Shown here: positions 1 through 11,720 of the stretch, piece after piece | Layout of the letters: each line of letters starts with the position of its first letter | Position numbering within the stretch: position 1 is the stretch's first letter | Origin: Przewalskia tangutica | Lineage: Eukaryota; Streptophyta; Magnoliopsida; Solanales; Solanaceae | DNA: 64,000 bases | Direction: 5' to 3' | NCBI GenBank assembly: GCA_029844215.1 | Contig: CM056726.1 | Location: 38,867,001-38,931,000, forward strand | Notes under the pieces: generated by a model | Told to the model about the DNA's origin: nothing | Database searches by the model: none | The model's input: the letters and a program-made list of their open reading frames with translations, nothing else | Translations under genes and position numbers: made by a program

Positions 1-1386
1 CGCCTACCGTACTACATAGTTCACACGTATCATGCTAGAAGAGATAGGAAGAGGTTCACATACCGCGACGATTTATCGACAATAAGAAAATGCTCCAAGT
101 ACTACAACCTTGCTAGCCCTTTCCACTCCTCGAGTAGAATACGCTACTCTTAGTACTTTCACCTATAAAGGTCACAAACGCCTATTAACCCCAAAACACA
201 AGTTCTATCTTTCTACGTAAAATTCGGCAAAGACTCTCCCGCAACAAACAGAAATCTCTCCTCTCTATCGAGGCCGCCACTAAGCCAACCAGTGAGGTTC
301 ACACGTCTAACCGGACGTGTACCATCCTACTCAGTAATACTACACAAGTCTACTGCAATACAGTCCTATGTAAATACAGTTCAGTTCAGTTCTTTATTCT
401 TCAGGCTTAAGTCAAAAGACATTGCCACAATACTAAGTTCGCCTATATATAGTATACTTCAACTATATATTCAAACACGTAATTTCCAATTAAAATAGAA
501 GGACAGTAGTGTTTACCTCGATAAGCCCAAAATTATCCAAGTATAAAGTCGATCCTGAGCAACGCTTAGCTCCTACTCCGAGCGCCCAACAACCCTTAGA
601 AGTTCTAACCAACTTCTACTTACAACTTCAACAACGGTGAAGATTTCCTTAGGTTTCGCTTTGTGGCTAAAGGAAGTATAATCGTATTTTCTGGCTTTGT
701 ATAAGTGTAACCTCGGGAATACTACAAGGTATTTGGGCCAAGGTATTTGGACATTATAACAATATTAGAGAGTATTTCTATACCACAACAAGGGTATTAT
801 ACTAAAACAACTAGCAGTGGGTACCCACTGCCAAGGCACCACAAAGGGGGAGGGTGGCCTCGGCCAAAGCCAAACTTTAAGGGGAGAGGGCTCTTGACGA
901 GAGTCAACAAGAGGGAGGAGGGGTTTCAAGACTTGGAAGATTTTGACGAATGAAGTCTTCAAAGAGAGGGTATTTATAGCAAAACCAAAAGCCAACCAAC
1001 GGCCAAGATCCTTCCAAGTGTATAGCAAGTGTAAGGCCAAGATCAAGCCAAGTGCACCCTAACCCCTACTCCACAAAACACGGCACAAAACAAGCCACAA
1101 AACAAGGCACAAAACCATGAACCAATCGGCCAAGGCCAAGCTCCTCTTGTTGCCCAACGAGGGTGACAAGTGTCACCTCCCGCTGGTCCAAAAATGTTCC
1201 CGCCTAAAAATCCGCAAAAATACTAAATGACATAGCCGGAATTTTTCCAACGTAGTCGTGGGAAACGCTTTCGCCGTAAAACGACTTATTCCTGCACTTG
1301 TGCCCAAATTTCAACCAAAGCCAATTCTTAAGGCAAAAAAATTTAATACGCACGCCTCACGTATATACTCGAAATACGGTATAACA
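1..1386 (-). repeat. 3' LTR (partial) of the gag-only element
   Basis: It matches 5383-6760 almost base for base in AT-rich parts and ends in ATAACA at 1386. The start of this LTR lies left of the window. Differences from the other copy are small indels that fall mostly in CG-rich words. Confidence 0.85.
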
Positions 1387-1396
1387 TTCTTCCTTA
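1387..1396 (-). promoter_or_regulatory. Polypurine tract
   Basis: Immediately inside the 3' LTR; the minus strand reads TAAGGAAGAA. This is the expected place and composition for plus-strand DNA priming. It is followed by the same word (aaacattcgtcccgaatgtt) found inside the element at 7737-18530. Confidence 0.6.
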
Positions 1397-2251
1397 GAAA
1401 CATTCGTCCCGAATGTTCCTTCAAGGTCTCAAACAAACAGCGCCAAGATAGTCTTCACCGCTATACGCATTTAAAACAATCATGCCACACCCGCCACAAA
1501 AACACACGCTCACTTCTCCTTACTCAGAGTATTGCCACGAACACTAACTCGCTCTAGTGTCCGCACTACACTTCACAACGCTTCGCTTTCCAACCTCGAG
1601 TCACTACCTCCAAACTTGGTCATCTCACTAACCTCACTTTCCCTAAGGCCATTCCCGCCTTCACGAACTGATTCTCGATCGAACGTATCCACGAACTCAT
1701 ACGATGGTCATCTAAACTGGCCTAGCACTCGTGACTTCGCCACCGGCGACCACCCAGAGCTGACCCTTCCTCAAAACGGACGCGGTTGGCCCGCAACATG
1801 GCCCCAACCCGACCCATCGTAGCGCCAACTCTCTAGTTTCGATCCGAACAATCTATTTTTACAGTCGCGAAAGCTACCACTTCCATTTCCCACTACCTGT
1901 GACTTACCCTTTTCACTAACTGTGTTTCTAAATCACATTTTAGCACAAAGCTATCCAAACATATCATTAAACACATCAACAACATCAATACACACAAAAC
2001 TCTGTAGGTTAAGGATATACTCAAACTAGGCGGTTCAAGGACCGCTAAAATCGGGAACTTCCACCGCGACTTCTACCGTGGCCCGCAATCGCCTAAGAGT
2101 TCAGGCTATCCTACCAGCATACTCGCCTGACAGCTTCGCCATACGGCCCCGCTGGCCGCAAGAATAACAAGCTCCTCGTACTACGACATTCTCCAAATGC
2201 GGTCTACTACATCGACCACACCGGCAGGGTGATCGTGATCCGCCAACACCC
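1397..2251. other. Internal non-coding part of the gag-only element
   Basis: Where a full element would hold pol, there is GC-richer sequence with no long reading frame and no recognisable protease, RT, RNase H or integrase motif. I recognise nothing else in it. Confidence 0.5.
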
Positions 2252-3240
2252 CTACTCCTCAACATTCAAACTCGGGAGCCTGCATCGCCTCAATATCCTG
2301 CGGTCCCGGCATCGCGGAGGCCACTCAGAATGGCGAGGTACATAACTAGTTCGCTGGCCAGGCGGTCCGCCTCGAAAGTCGCTAAAATATCCGGCCGCTC
2401 GCCTTCTTCGCACGAAAGCGTCCACCTGCCGATCTTCGCGCCTCGCACCTGCGCATGAGCTCAATCGCGGTAATGTCCATGCCCTACCAAGAGAAACACC
2501 AACAACTCTCGCTAGGTAATCATCGATCCTCAGAATATATCGGTGCACTCGATCCTCCATACTAGCTACTAATGCGGAACATACCGCCAATGAGTCGAAC
2601 TCCACATTGTACCCGAATCAGACGCCTGCTTCGCCAACATCAAAAATCTGACCGAGCCCTCCTCATTTGCGAGGCAAGAAATGTGCCAGAAGGCCCCAAA
2701 ACTCGCCCCAAACGGCCGGAAGGCATGCTCTCCCGAAAGCTCCCACGAAGTCAAACCAATCGATCGCGTATCACGCAATGACGCGAACTAAATGTCACTG
2801 CATCGCCTCAAGCCTCGATCACCCGTGACGATCTCTCAGAATCGACGGATGAACTCCTCGCGATCATCCTCCCGCCGACCAGAAACTCAAAGTGCTACAA
2901 CTAAGGAAATCCCGTAGCCTCAAATCGTCGCCTCTGCGCACTCATGCGTGCCGCTGAATCGAATCGCGGCCCAAATTTATCTCATATCTCGCCACAACTC
3001 GCCAATAATCGCCATCTCTGCGACCATCTCCCGCCTGCATCGCGGACCGAGGCTCGTGTATCAGAGTCTCGCAGCCCATCGCCATGCGCTCTAAACTCGC
3101 TGGTGCCGGGCGCCGCAAAACTCGGCCTCAAGCACTACTCATCGACCGCTCGCGCTCGCATTTCTCAATCCCACTAGCGCCTCCTCGCCGCTTTGCCTTC
3201 TCGGGCCTGCCTTTTCGCAGAGGCATAATCGTAAAACGAA
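2252..3240 (-). pseudogene. Decayed gag of the gag-only Tekay element
   Basis: Minus-strand fragments resemble gag of the element at 14445-15486. Reading 2252-2605 keeps a MEFDSLA ... MEDRVHRYIL stretch, equivalent to the FDSLARYAP ... DRVHRYVIGLD region there. Reading 2569-2778 keeps SWELSGE followed by FGAFW, like the ESWELSRGEG ... VWDEF stretch there. No single frame spans the gene, and single-base and short indels break it repeatedly, many of them next to CG. The protein would have formed the particle coat. The fragment proves only descent from a gag gene. Confidence 0.6.
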
Positions 3241-3410
3241 ACACGCCGTAGGGTCCAACTTACAACACAAATTCTAAGGCACGATCTCGTAATGAGAAGA
3301 ATGGAAACCAATCCTAAATGTCCTATAGCCTCGACATAGACGGGTGCACAACACACCGATAATCAAGACTCTACTAGACACGGTCTGTAGACACTTTCCG
3401 AGGACTAACT

Positions 3411-3422
3411 GCTTTGATACCA
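3411..3422 (-). promoter_or_regulatory. Primer binding site, initiator tRNA-Met type
   Basis: The minus strand reads TGGTATCAAAGC beginning a few bases from the LTR edge at 3426. The common plant initiator-Met site is TGGTATCAGAGC, so one base differs. It fixes the element's orientation. Confidence 0.75.
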
Positions 3423-3996
3423 CTTTGTAACGCCCCGAACTCGGGCCCGTTAATGGTGCCTTACCCCGGGCACCCTAGTGCTACAACATCAGAGAAAACC
3501 AATGAAAATAAAACATGAATCATGAAACAAGAGATATAATAAATAGACAAAGCAACCAAAACAGCTTTTCATAAAACCCAATAGCTTTAATCTTTTACAA
3601 CCTCGCCACAACAGCTTCTATGCACTTAAGATTTACAACGACTATGACGGACAGTGGCCCCGCCATACCTCAATGTACAAGAACCTACAACTCAGTGGAA
3701 CACATACCAAAAGATAAGCCTCCTGAGAAACGAGCTTCCAAAACGCCGAATCGAGATCCCGAGAGCGAGGATCCACGATCGATGCACTTACTCATGCAGA
3801 TGAACGCAGCCTCAAGGAGGTCATAACAGTACTAAGTATGTGAAATCACAACATCAGAATGAAATCATAATAGCTTAACAAGCGTGAGACATGTATGATA
3901 ACCAAAATACAAGACGCAACATAAAAATAGCCAAGTCGTGACTCACGCCTCAAAGTCACCACTCAAATATAACTACGGGTCTCACGCCCATAACAT

Positions 3997-4290
3997 CCAT
4001 CATGTTCGCATCACGGCCGCACGCCCCTAATATCGCTTCTGTAGACATACGCCCATGATGCAACACACAATAGCGCCGCACGCCACATGCCCCGGATATC
4101 GTGACGGTAGATACGCCCATGTAACCTCAATAAGAATATATCGTCAACCCCGCCGCACGCCACATGCCGAATATCGTGACGGCAGACACGCCCATGTTGC
4201 AGCATAACCATATATCGTAATCAACTCCGCCCGCACGCCGCATGCCCCTAATCGTGACGGCAGACACGCCCATGTGACATCAACACAAGA
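3997..4290. repeat. Tandem array in LTR, about 70-base unit
   Basis: About four degenerate copies of a unit containing CCGCACGCC, ATGCC, AATCGTGACGGCAGA and CACGCCCATGT. It lies roughly 570-860 bases from the LTR edge at 3426. Other LTRs here have unrelated arrays at a similar offset. Confidence 0.75.
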
Positions 4291-6352
4291 CAAGAATCAA
4301 AATGGAAACATACCCGGAATTCTCCATCACCGCCAAAGACGCCCAAGTAAGTTCAATAAGTCAACCGCCTCTATCGAGAGACGCGAACACGTAAATACCA
4401 CACTTGCACAAAGAAAGGCTATCATCACAAGATAGGCAAGTTTCACAACAACAAGCAGCAAGTTTCACAACAACTCAAAGTACTTTCATTTTATGCCAAA
4501 GTCCGGTTTTTAACCCCAAAGTACTACATACGTTAAGTTCTTTTTAAAAGAGATCCATTACTTCTATAAAAGTCACCCGATACTGTAGTATTAGAATGAC
4601 CAACCCACATTCCTTTTCAAAATCAAGTAACAACATTCTTTTCCTAAGTTCCAGCTTTGCCTAGTTTCAATTACTCAAGCTTCTCATTTTCAAATGGTTT
4701 CACAATTCATAAACTTAATCACTTGATTTATTTTTAGAACAATCGAGTAATATATGTCTCACGCGAGAGTAGGTTATTCTTGTTTACAACATTCTTATTA
4801 CAAAGAATATGATCTAGAAAATGTATATCATTTTGTCTCATCTTAGTTTCTATGCAGATGAGGTTTCTACGGTTTTAATACAATTCATCATTATTCAATA
4901 CATTTTCCTTTATTAACGCCGCAGTTGTCCTGTCGATACACATTCCGATTTCCAAATCAAGAAATCATTATCCCTTTAAATAAAACCAAGTACTCATTAC
5001 TCACGAATGAGGTTTCACACAAACATTCACATTAAAACAAATAAGTTAAGTCTCTTATCTTATAAGATCAAGTCTCTTAACTTCTAACATCAAGAAACCA
5101 TTTTCTTTACCTCTTAAGACATTATACCTACTCCCATAAAGCTAGTATAACTCTTTTTAAAACCTTTAAAACCAAGTGTTACTCTCCCTTCCAAAACGAT
5201 TTATAAATCTTTTGAAATACATCAAGTTCTTTATTATAACTAGCCAGCTATAATTCACATCGCTACCTTTAAAACCACAAAGTATTTTCTTACCTACCTA
5301 AAGTCGTTATAACTAACTTCCCATAAAGTCGTTATAACACTTTATGTTTAAGAACAATCAAACACAGTTAACATATGTACGTCTACCGTACTACATAGTT
5401 CACACGTATCATGCTAGAAGAGATAGGAAGAGGTTCACATACCTCGCGACGATTTATCGACAATAAGCAAAATGCTCCAAGTACTACAACATTGCTAGCC
5501 CTTTCCACTCTCGAGTAGAATACGCTACTCTTAGTACTTTCACCTATAAAGGTCACAAACGCCTATTAACCCCAAAACACAAGTTCTATCTTTCTACGTA
5601 AAATTCGAAGACCTTTCCCCGCAACAACAGAAATCTCCTCCTCTATCGGTGCCGCCACCAAGCCAACTGGTGGTTCACACGTCTAATCGGACGTGTACCA
5701 TCCTACTCAGTAATACTACACAAGTCTACTGCAATACAGTCCTATGTAAATACAGTTCAGTTCAGTTCTTTATTCTTCAGGCTTAAGTCAAAAGACATTG
5801 CCACAATACTAAGTTCAGTTCTATATATAGTATACTTCAACTATATATTCAAACACGTAATTTCCAATTACAATAGAAGGACAAGAGTGTTTACCTCGAT
5901 AAGCCCAAAATTATCCAAGTATAAAGTCGATCCCGAGCAACGCTTAGCTCCTACTCCGAGCGCCCAAACAACCCTTAGAAGTTCTAACCAACTTCTACTT
6001 ACAACTTCAACAACGGGTGAAGATTTCTTGTGGTTTCGTTTTTGTGGCTAAAGGAAGTATAATCGTATTTTCCGGGCTTTTGTATGTTGTAACCTCGGGA
6101 ATACTACAAGGTATTTGGGGCCAAGGTATTTGGACATTATAACAATATTAGGAGAGTATTTCTATACCACAACAAGGGTATTATACGAAACAACTAGCAG
6201 TGGGGTACCCTACTAAGGCACCACAAAGGGGGAGGGTGGCCTCTCGCCAAAGCCAAACTTTAAGGGAGAGGGCTCTTGACGAGAGTCAACAAGAGGAGGG
6301 AGGGTTTCAAGACTTGGAAGATTTTGACGAATGAAGTCTTCAAAGAGAGTGG

Positions 6353-6360
6353 TATTTATA
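6353..6360 (-). promoter_or_regulatory. LTR TATA box
   Basis: The minus strand reads GCTATAAATACC, close to the plant consensus, about 400 bases into the element-sense LTR. The same site is kept in the partial LTR near 971-978. Confidence 0.6.
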
Positions 6361-6760
6361 GCAAAACCAAAAGCCAACCAATGGCCAAGATCCTTCCAAG
6401 TGTATAGCAAGTGTAAGGCCAAGATCAAGCCAAGTGCACCCTAACCCCTACTCCACAAAACATGGCACAAAACAAGCCACAAAACAAGGCACAAAACCAT
6501 GAACCAATCGGCCAGCCAAGCTCCTTCGTTGCCCAACGAGGTGAAAAGTGTCACCCTCCCTTTGGTCAAAAAATGTTCCTTCGCTCGTAAAAATCCGAAA
6601 AAATAATAAATGACATAGCCGTATTTTTCCAACGTAGTCAGGAAACGCTTCGCGTAAAACGACTTATTCTGCACTTCGCCCAAATTTCAACCAAAGCCAA
6701 TTCTAAGGCAAAAAAATTTAATACGCACGCCTCACGTATATACTGAAATACGGTATAACA

Positions 6761-7113
6761 CCTACCAAGCAGCTTATCAATGAAGGAAAGGAAGACTTGT
6801 GAAATATCGAGCGAATGAGAAGACATTTCCGACACTTTCAATGATGGCCCGAGATATTTTGAACATCTGGCCATCACGCTTCGAAAGCGCTTTTTCGCAG
6901 TGATTTCAAATAGAGAGCATGTACACTCATTAGCGAGACTGAGACGGAGATGGCACTATTCGAGATCGATAATGAATGAGCGGGAGGCGCACAACCAGAT
7001 TAACGGGAAGATGGCGACAACTACAACGACATTTTATCCAAGGCATGAGTAGCGACGTGGAACAATTTGATCAAGATATACCAATTCCAACCAAGAACCA
7101 CAAGAAATTATAA
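6761..7113 (+). pseudogene. hAT transposase C-terminal dimerisation domain, broken
   Basis: One frame reads KYRANEKTFPTLSMMARDIL from about 6800, the hallmark of the hAT C-terminal dimerisation domain. It is followed by a garbled ASESAF-type motif and an in-frame stop. Further on, another frame reads MSSDVEQFDQDIPIPTKN and ends at a stop at 7111-7113. Indels separate the pieces and the catalytic part is absent, so it cannot make active transposase. Confidence 0.7.
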
Positions 7114-7736
7114 AGAAATTAGAAAAATATTTTCAAATTGGTAATTTATTTCATTGCAATTTTTAAATTTTTCTATGTCTTTCACTCTTTTGCAATTTTT
7201 TCAACAACAAGATAATTACAATGTAATTTTGAATCTTGTATATTTGATATTTCAATGAAATTAATAATATAAAAGGCACAAAAACAAATTTCTTGGGATG
7301 TTTTTTTTACACTATTCTTGTCTTTGTTTAATTATTTAGTTTATAACTTTATACTTTATACTTTATAGTTTATAGTTTATACTTTATAAATATATTATAT
7401 ATATGAGTATAATACTATAATACTATAATTATAAATTATAATACTATAAGTCTATAATATTATAGTATATGTATATGACATTATGACTATATGACAAGTA
7501 TATGTTAATGTTACTTTGTTAGTACTTAGTAATTTATTATTTTTAATTTAGTGAAAAAATTAAAAAAAAAAACCCGCCAACCCGTCCCGTCCCGACTTCT
7601 ACCAACGGATCGGACGGATACATGGTATGGTCCCGCCCGACCCGACTTCTCCAGCCCGCCCAGCCGACTTCGCCTTTCTCCGCCCCGACTCGCCACCCCG
7701 CCAACCCGACCCGGTGGCTGCCCCGCCATCTAGCCT
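7114..7736. repeat. hAT 3' tail: AT-rich block and GC-rich subterminal repeats
   Basis: Bases 7114-7550 are very AT-rich, with a run of TATA/TTATAC words at 7355-7480. Bases 7570-7736 are dense in CCCGCC and CCCGAC repeats, which resemble subterminal transposase-binding repeats of hAT elements. No gene is seen. Confidence 0.55.
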
Positions 7737-8274
7737 TGGAAATAACCAGCGGAATATAAATAAAGCTCATAGACATGCAGTAATGTGAAATAAGAACCAG
7801 GCTAGCCGATAAGGTCACCTTTCTGCATATATACATAACAAAGGGATACATCTTTTACAAGTCCAACCCACAAAACATGACTACACACCTCTAAGAGTTT
7901 GGACCCTATCTATGATGGGACAGGGCCCCGCCATACCCCTAAATATACATAAATCTACAACAACAGAGATTCATACCAAAAGATAAGCCTCCGGAGTAAT
8001 GGAGCTTCCCAAAAGCTGAACAGTGATCCTAAGAGTGAGGATCAGAAACCTATTTACCTCTACCTGCGGCATGAACGCAGCCCCCGAGGAAAGGGGGTCA
8101 GTACAAAACATGTACAAAGTATATGAAACTGAAAGTATTATAATGAAATCATATAGTCTAAAATAAAGCTGGAGACATATATGATAACCAAATTAACATT
8201 ACATTATGCCTTACTAATAATGAGAGTAAATAAGAGTAAACCTTACCGTTTAAAAATAGGAAGTTTATGATCAA

Positions 8275-8470
8275 ACTAGGGCCACCCGCCCGTAGTATCA
8301 TTAGGCAATCCTACTCCTGGGACTATTTTATCCGCATAGGTCTTGTGGACCCGCATGAGGCAAGTTGCCTCGCATGGAACTATTTCACCCGCATAGGACT
8401 ATTTCACCCGCATGGACCCTGTGGGCCCGCAATGAGCATATACGTCATACTCGCATCGTGGGGAGCAAAT
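8275..8470. repeat. Short tandem repeats in LTR (3' copy)
   Basis: Repeated words of the type ACTATTTCACCCGCAT and GGACCCGCATGAG. The same array occurs in the 5' LTR at 16310-16460 and a relative in the solo LTR near 54930-55080. Confidence 0.65.
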
Positions 8471-10371
8471 CCACAAAAATGCAAAATGCAAAATGACCCG
8501 GGGATTGACTCCGTAATAAATAATATAACACTAGGACTAACGGTCATCATGAACAACATATGCAAGTTAGCAATCTTTAACTCTCATTAATTAAACTTAA
8601 GGCACTATCATGTAAAATCCGGGAATTTAATCCCAAAGTACTACGTACTTCTATTCCTTTAAAAATAACCATTTTCATATAAAAGTCACAAGATACTAAC
8701 ACCCGTAGTATCAAGGCATGTCTATTTTTCAAATCAAGTTACTACATCTTTAGAAATTCATTTCAAGGCTTTGAAACCAAGTAACTTCTACTTTTCAAAC
8801 TCAAGTAACCTATACCTTTAAATAAAGTATCGTATACTTTCAAAATCAATTCCTTTATTCTCTTTTAAATCATTCCAGTAAACCACTCTTTTAACTTCCC
8901 ATAAAGTCATTATAACTAACTTCCCATAAAACCATTATAACACTTTATGTTTTTAGAAAAACTAAGGCATTTACGTCCTTTAAAAACCAAGTGAGTTTAA
9001 CTTTCCAACTCAACTAAACTTGTACCTTTTTAACTCAAATCAATGGTACCAAAATGAAACCGAATTTATTTAAGACATGTACGTCAACCGTACTATACAT
9101 TTATAAGATTCATGCTCAAGAAGATAGGAAAAGTTCCACATACCTCTTCGGCTTAATCCACCCGCTAAGTTGAATACGCCGCACGTAGAATGTCAACCTA
9201 TAATGACCATAATACGTCTATCAACTTCTAGCTTTCTAAGGTAGAATAATACTAAGTATAAAGTCTCTTATTCTACGAAAAATTGGACAACACTTCCCCT
9301 ATTTCTGCGTACTTTTCCACCTTTTTCAAGGCCCGAAATTAATAACCAATACATCACATTTAAGGCACAACCAATCAAACAACAATACAACATATAGTCC
9401 TTTTTCAATTCTTTAATCCAAGTCGTTACTTCAACATGTTAATACGACATAACAATTATAACAACTAAATTCCCTTTCTTGTATAACATGTGGCGATTAT
9501 AACTAACAACCAAATTGATTAACAACTTCAATGGCTAACATGCCATGTCCCGGCTTTAACCCTCCAAATATCCTAAACACTTATACATCTTTATTCCTTA
9601 TAGCACAAGCTCATTTATCAACTACTATAACATGTAATCTTCAATTATATTAAGAAGACAAGGATCATTACCTCACTAAGCCCAACTATAATCCAAGATT
9701 AAAAGTCGATCCTTAGCAACTTTAACTCCTCTTCTTTACGTTCCAATCCACTCCAAGCAACCCTTAGAAGCTCACAACCAACTTCTCTTCAAGTTCCAAC
9801 TCAAAATATGAAGAACACCTTAGGGTTTCAAGGTGCGACTAGCGGATTAACGTAGTATTTCTGGGATTTAAGATGTTGTTTATGCTTAGTATACTACTAG
9901 GGATCCTTGGTTTGAATATGGGGATTTATCAACAACAATTGAAGAATTTTTTTGTTCTTCTAGTGCCTTGGCCGAGAGCCTCTCTTCAATCCACAAAGTT
10001 TTCTTGAAATTTTTCTAAGTGTTGAAGTCTTGCACTTCATGTAGATATATAATGAAACCAATGGTGAGGATTAAAACACATGTGTGGCCAAGATTTAAAA
10101 TCAACAAATATCTTAAGTCAACTTGGCCACTTGGCCAAGTCATTCTCGCCCAACATGGGCCATGTGGGGTGACACGTGTCACCCTCCTATTGGTCCAAAA
10201 TATTTCATCTCTCCAAAATTCTAATAAATTCTATATGTCTCAAATACCGAATTTGAGAACCAAATTCCAATTATTAAATTTTTTTCCTTCACGAGGTTCG
10301 AAATATTTTTCGTAGGAAAAAGTAATATTTCTTTCGTTTCAAACTTAAAGTCATATTTTCTCACGTAGGTC

Positions 10372-10379
10372 CTTATATA
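10372..10379 (-). promoter_or_regulatory. TATA-like box in 3' LTR
   Basis: The minus strand reads TATATAAG. It lies in the LTR segment that differs from the 5' LTR, so this promoter is not the one driving the element. Confidence 0.4.
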
Positions 10380-10406
10380 CATGTCCTGGAACTAAGGGGT
10401 GTAACA

Positions 10407-10420
10407 TTCTTCCCCCCTTA
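10407..10420 (-). promoter_or_regulatory. Polypurine tract
   Basis: The minus strand reads TAAGGGGGGAAGAA directly inside the 3' LTR, the expected plus-strand primer. Confidence 0.75.
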
Positions 10421-10548
10421 GAAACATTCGTCCCGAATGTTCTTACTAAGTTAAATATTAAATCGATGTCGGCATAGTCCCCTTTAACTATACCCAACAC
10501 AATCAAATATGCCACACATGGCCACAATATAACACTTATGCATATACG

Positions 10549-11022
10549 TCAATCAAAATCGACAAGTAGGGAGAATGGATTACCTGTAGGTGTAGGGAAC
10601 AAGTGGGGATACTTCTTCATCATGTACTCCTCTGCCTCCCAAGTCATCTCCTCTCTATTATCATTCCGCCACAAGACCTTGACGGAAGCCACGTCCTTAG
10701 TCCGTAATTGTCTGACCTGGCGATCAAGTATCGCTATAGGACTCTCCTCATATGATAATCCCTCTGTCACCTGGACATCATTAACCGGAAAAACTCTGGA
10801 TGGATCTCTGATACACTTCCGTAACATAGAAACATGGAAGACCGGATGCACTGCTTCCAGATCGGATGGCACATCTAACTCATAGGCAACCTTGCCTACT
10901 CTACAAACAATCTGGTATGGCCCAATGTACCTCGGGCTAAGTTTCCCCTTCTTTCCAAACCTCATCACACCCTTCATGGGTGATACCTTCAAGAACACCC
11001 AACCGTCAAGCTGAAACTCCAA
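10549..11022 (-). pseudogene. Integrase C-terminus with chromodomain-like tail
   Basis: A 157-residue frame begins in the integrase C-terminal region (GPYQIV, YELDVPSDLEAVHPVFHVS, a signature of gypsy integrase ends). It finishes with VLWRN, EEMTWEAEEYM and YPHLF, the aromatic-rich pattern of the chromodomain-like module of Tekay/Del chromoviruses, thought to steer integration to heterochromatin. The stretch is open, but it is cut off from the integrase core by stops and frame changes upstream. Confidence 0.8.
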
Positions 11023-11132
11023 GTGTCGACGTCGATTATCTGCATATGACTTCTGTCAACTCTGAGCTGCTAATAACCTCTCCTGGATAAGCTTTACCTT
11101 ATCCACAGCCTGCTGAATCAAGTTTGGACCAA

Positions 11133-11720
11133 CTAACTGAACCTCGACAACATCGAACCAACCGATCGACGACCTACACTTTCTTCCATATAAGGCGTCA
11201 TCTGAATATTGGAATGGTAGCTGTTATTATACGCAAACTCAACAAGAAGCAAATGATCCTCCCAGCTACCCCTGAAGTCAATAATACATGCCCTCAGCAT
11301 ATCCTCAAGTGTCTGGATAGTACGATCTGCCTGTCCGTCGGTCTGAGGGTGAAATGCAGTACAAAGACTCACTTGTGTCCCTAACCCCTTTTGGAAAGAC
11401 CTCTAGAATTTAGCTGTAAACTGGCCCCCTCTGTCTGATATAATAGATGTAGGAACTTCGTGCAGTCTCACAATCTCTCGGATATACAGTCTAGCATAAT
11501 CCTCAGCCGAATAAGTACTCCTGACTGAAAGAAAATGAGCTGATTTCGTCAGCCTGTCTACTATAACCCAGATGGAATCACACTTCCTCTGAGTACGAGG
11601 TAACCCTATAACAAAATCAATGTTGATCACCTCCCACTTCCACGTAGGAATCTCAATTGTCTGTAATAGCCCACCGCCTCTCGTGTTCAACTCGACTACG
11701 ACAATTCGGACACTGAGCAA
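11133..11720 (-). pseudogene. Integrase catalytic core, broken
   Basis: The piece at 11403-11720 carries the core with INIDFVIGLP, VDRLTKSAHF and TSIISDRGGQF, giving the first two acidic residues of the D,D-35-E triad. The piece at 11133-11372 carries FHPQTDGQADRTIQTLED, where the third acidic position usually reads Glu (QSER or QAER) and here reads Asp. A stop and frame change separate the pieces. Integrase would join element DNA to the chromosome; this copy cannot be translated whole. Confidence 0.8.

Larger units (their letters stand above)
1..6760 (-). mobile_element. Gag-only Tekay-like gypsy LTR retrotransposon
   Basis: Two direct repeats (1-1386 and 5383-6760) are copies of the same LTR. 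The right-hand LTR is complete at 3426-6760 and the left one is cut by the window edge. Between them lie only about 2 kb, with decayed gag and no protease, reverse transcriptase or integrase. Orientation is minus: the primer site sits against the right LTR and the purine tract against the left. The base run after 6760 is cctac, a possible 5-base target duplication whose partner is outside the window. It is inserted in the hAT transposase fragment that resumes at 6761. Clade assignment rests on gag and LTR resemblance to the element at 7737-18530. Confidence 0.8.
3426..6760 (-). repeat. 5' LTR of the gag-only element (complete)
   Basis: It starts TGTAACGCCCCGAAC and ends GGTATAACA, bounded by TG and CA, about 3.3 kb. 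It contains a tandem array at 3997-4290 and a TATA-like box at 6353-6360. Its second part is the copy of the left LTR. Confidence 0.85.
6761..7736 (+). mobile_element. 3' part of a hAT transposon
   Basis: It contains the end of a hAT transposase gene, an AT-rich tail and GC-rich CCCGCC/CCCGAC repeats like those at hAT ends elsewhere in the window (58674-59393). Its 5' part is missing because the gypsy element ending at 6760 lies inside it. Its right end abuts the LTR of the element at 7737, so it appears to have inserted in that LTR. The exact terminus near 7730 is uncertain. Confidence 0.65.
7737..10406 (-). repeat. 3' LTR of the Tekay element
   Basis: From 7737 to about 9850 it is nearly identical to 15758-17880. 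After that the two LTRs stop resembling each other. It ends GGGGTGTAACA at 10406. The first tens of bases are replaced by hAT sequence. Confidence 0.85.

Noticed and set aside
7551..7733. Open frame rich in Pro/Arg (and its minus-strand counterpart)
   Set aside because: Falls in CCCGCC/CCCGAC subterminal repeats of a hAT element; composition explains the open frame.
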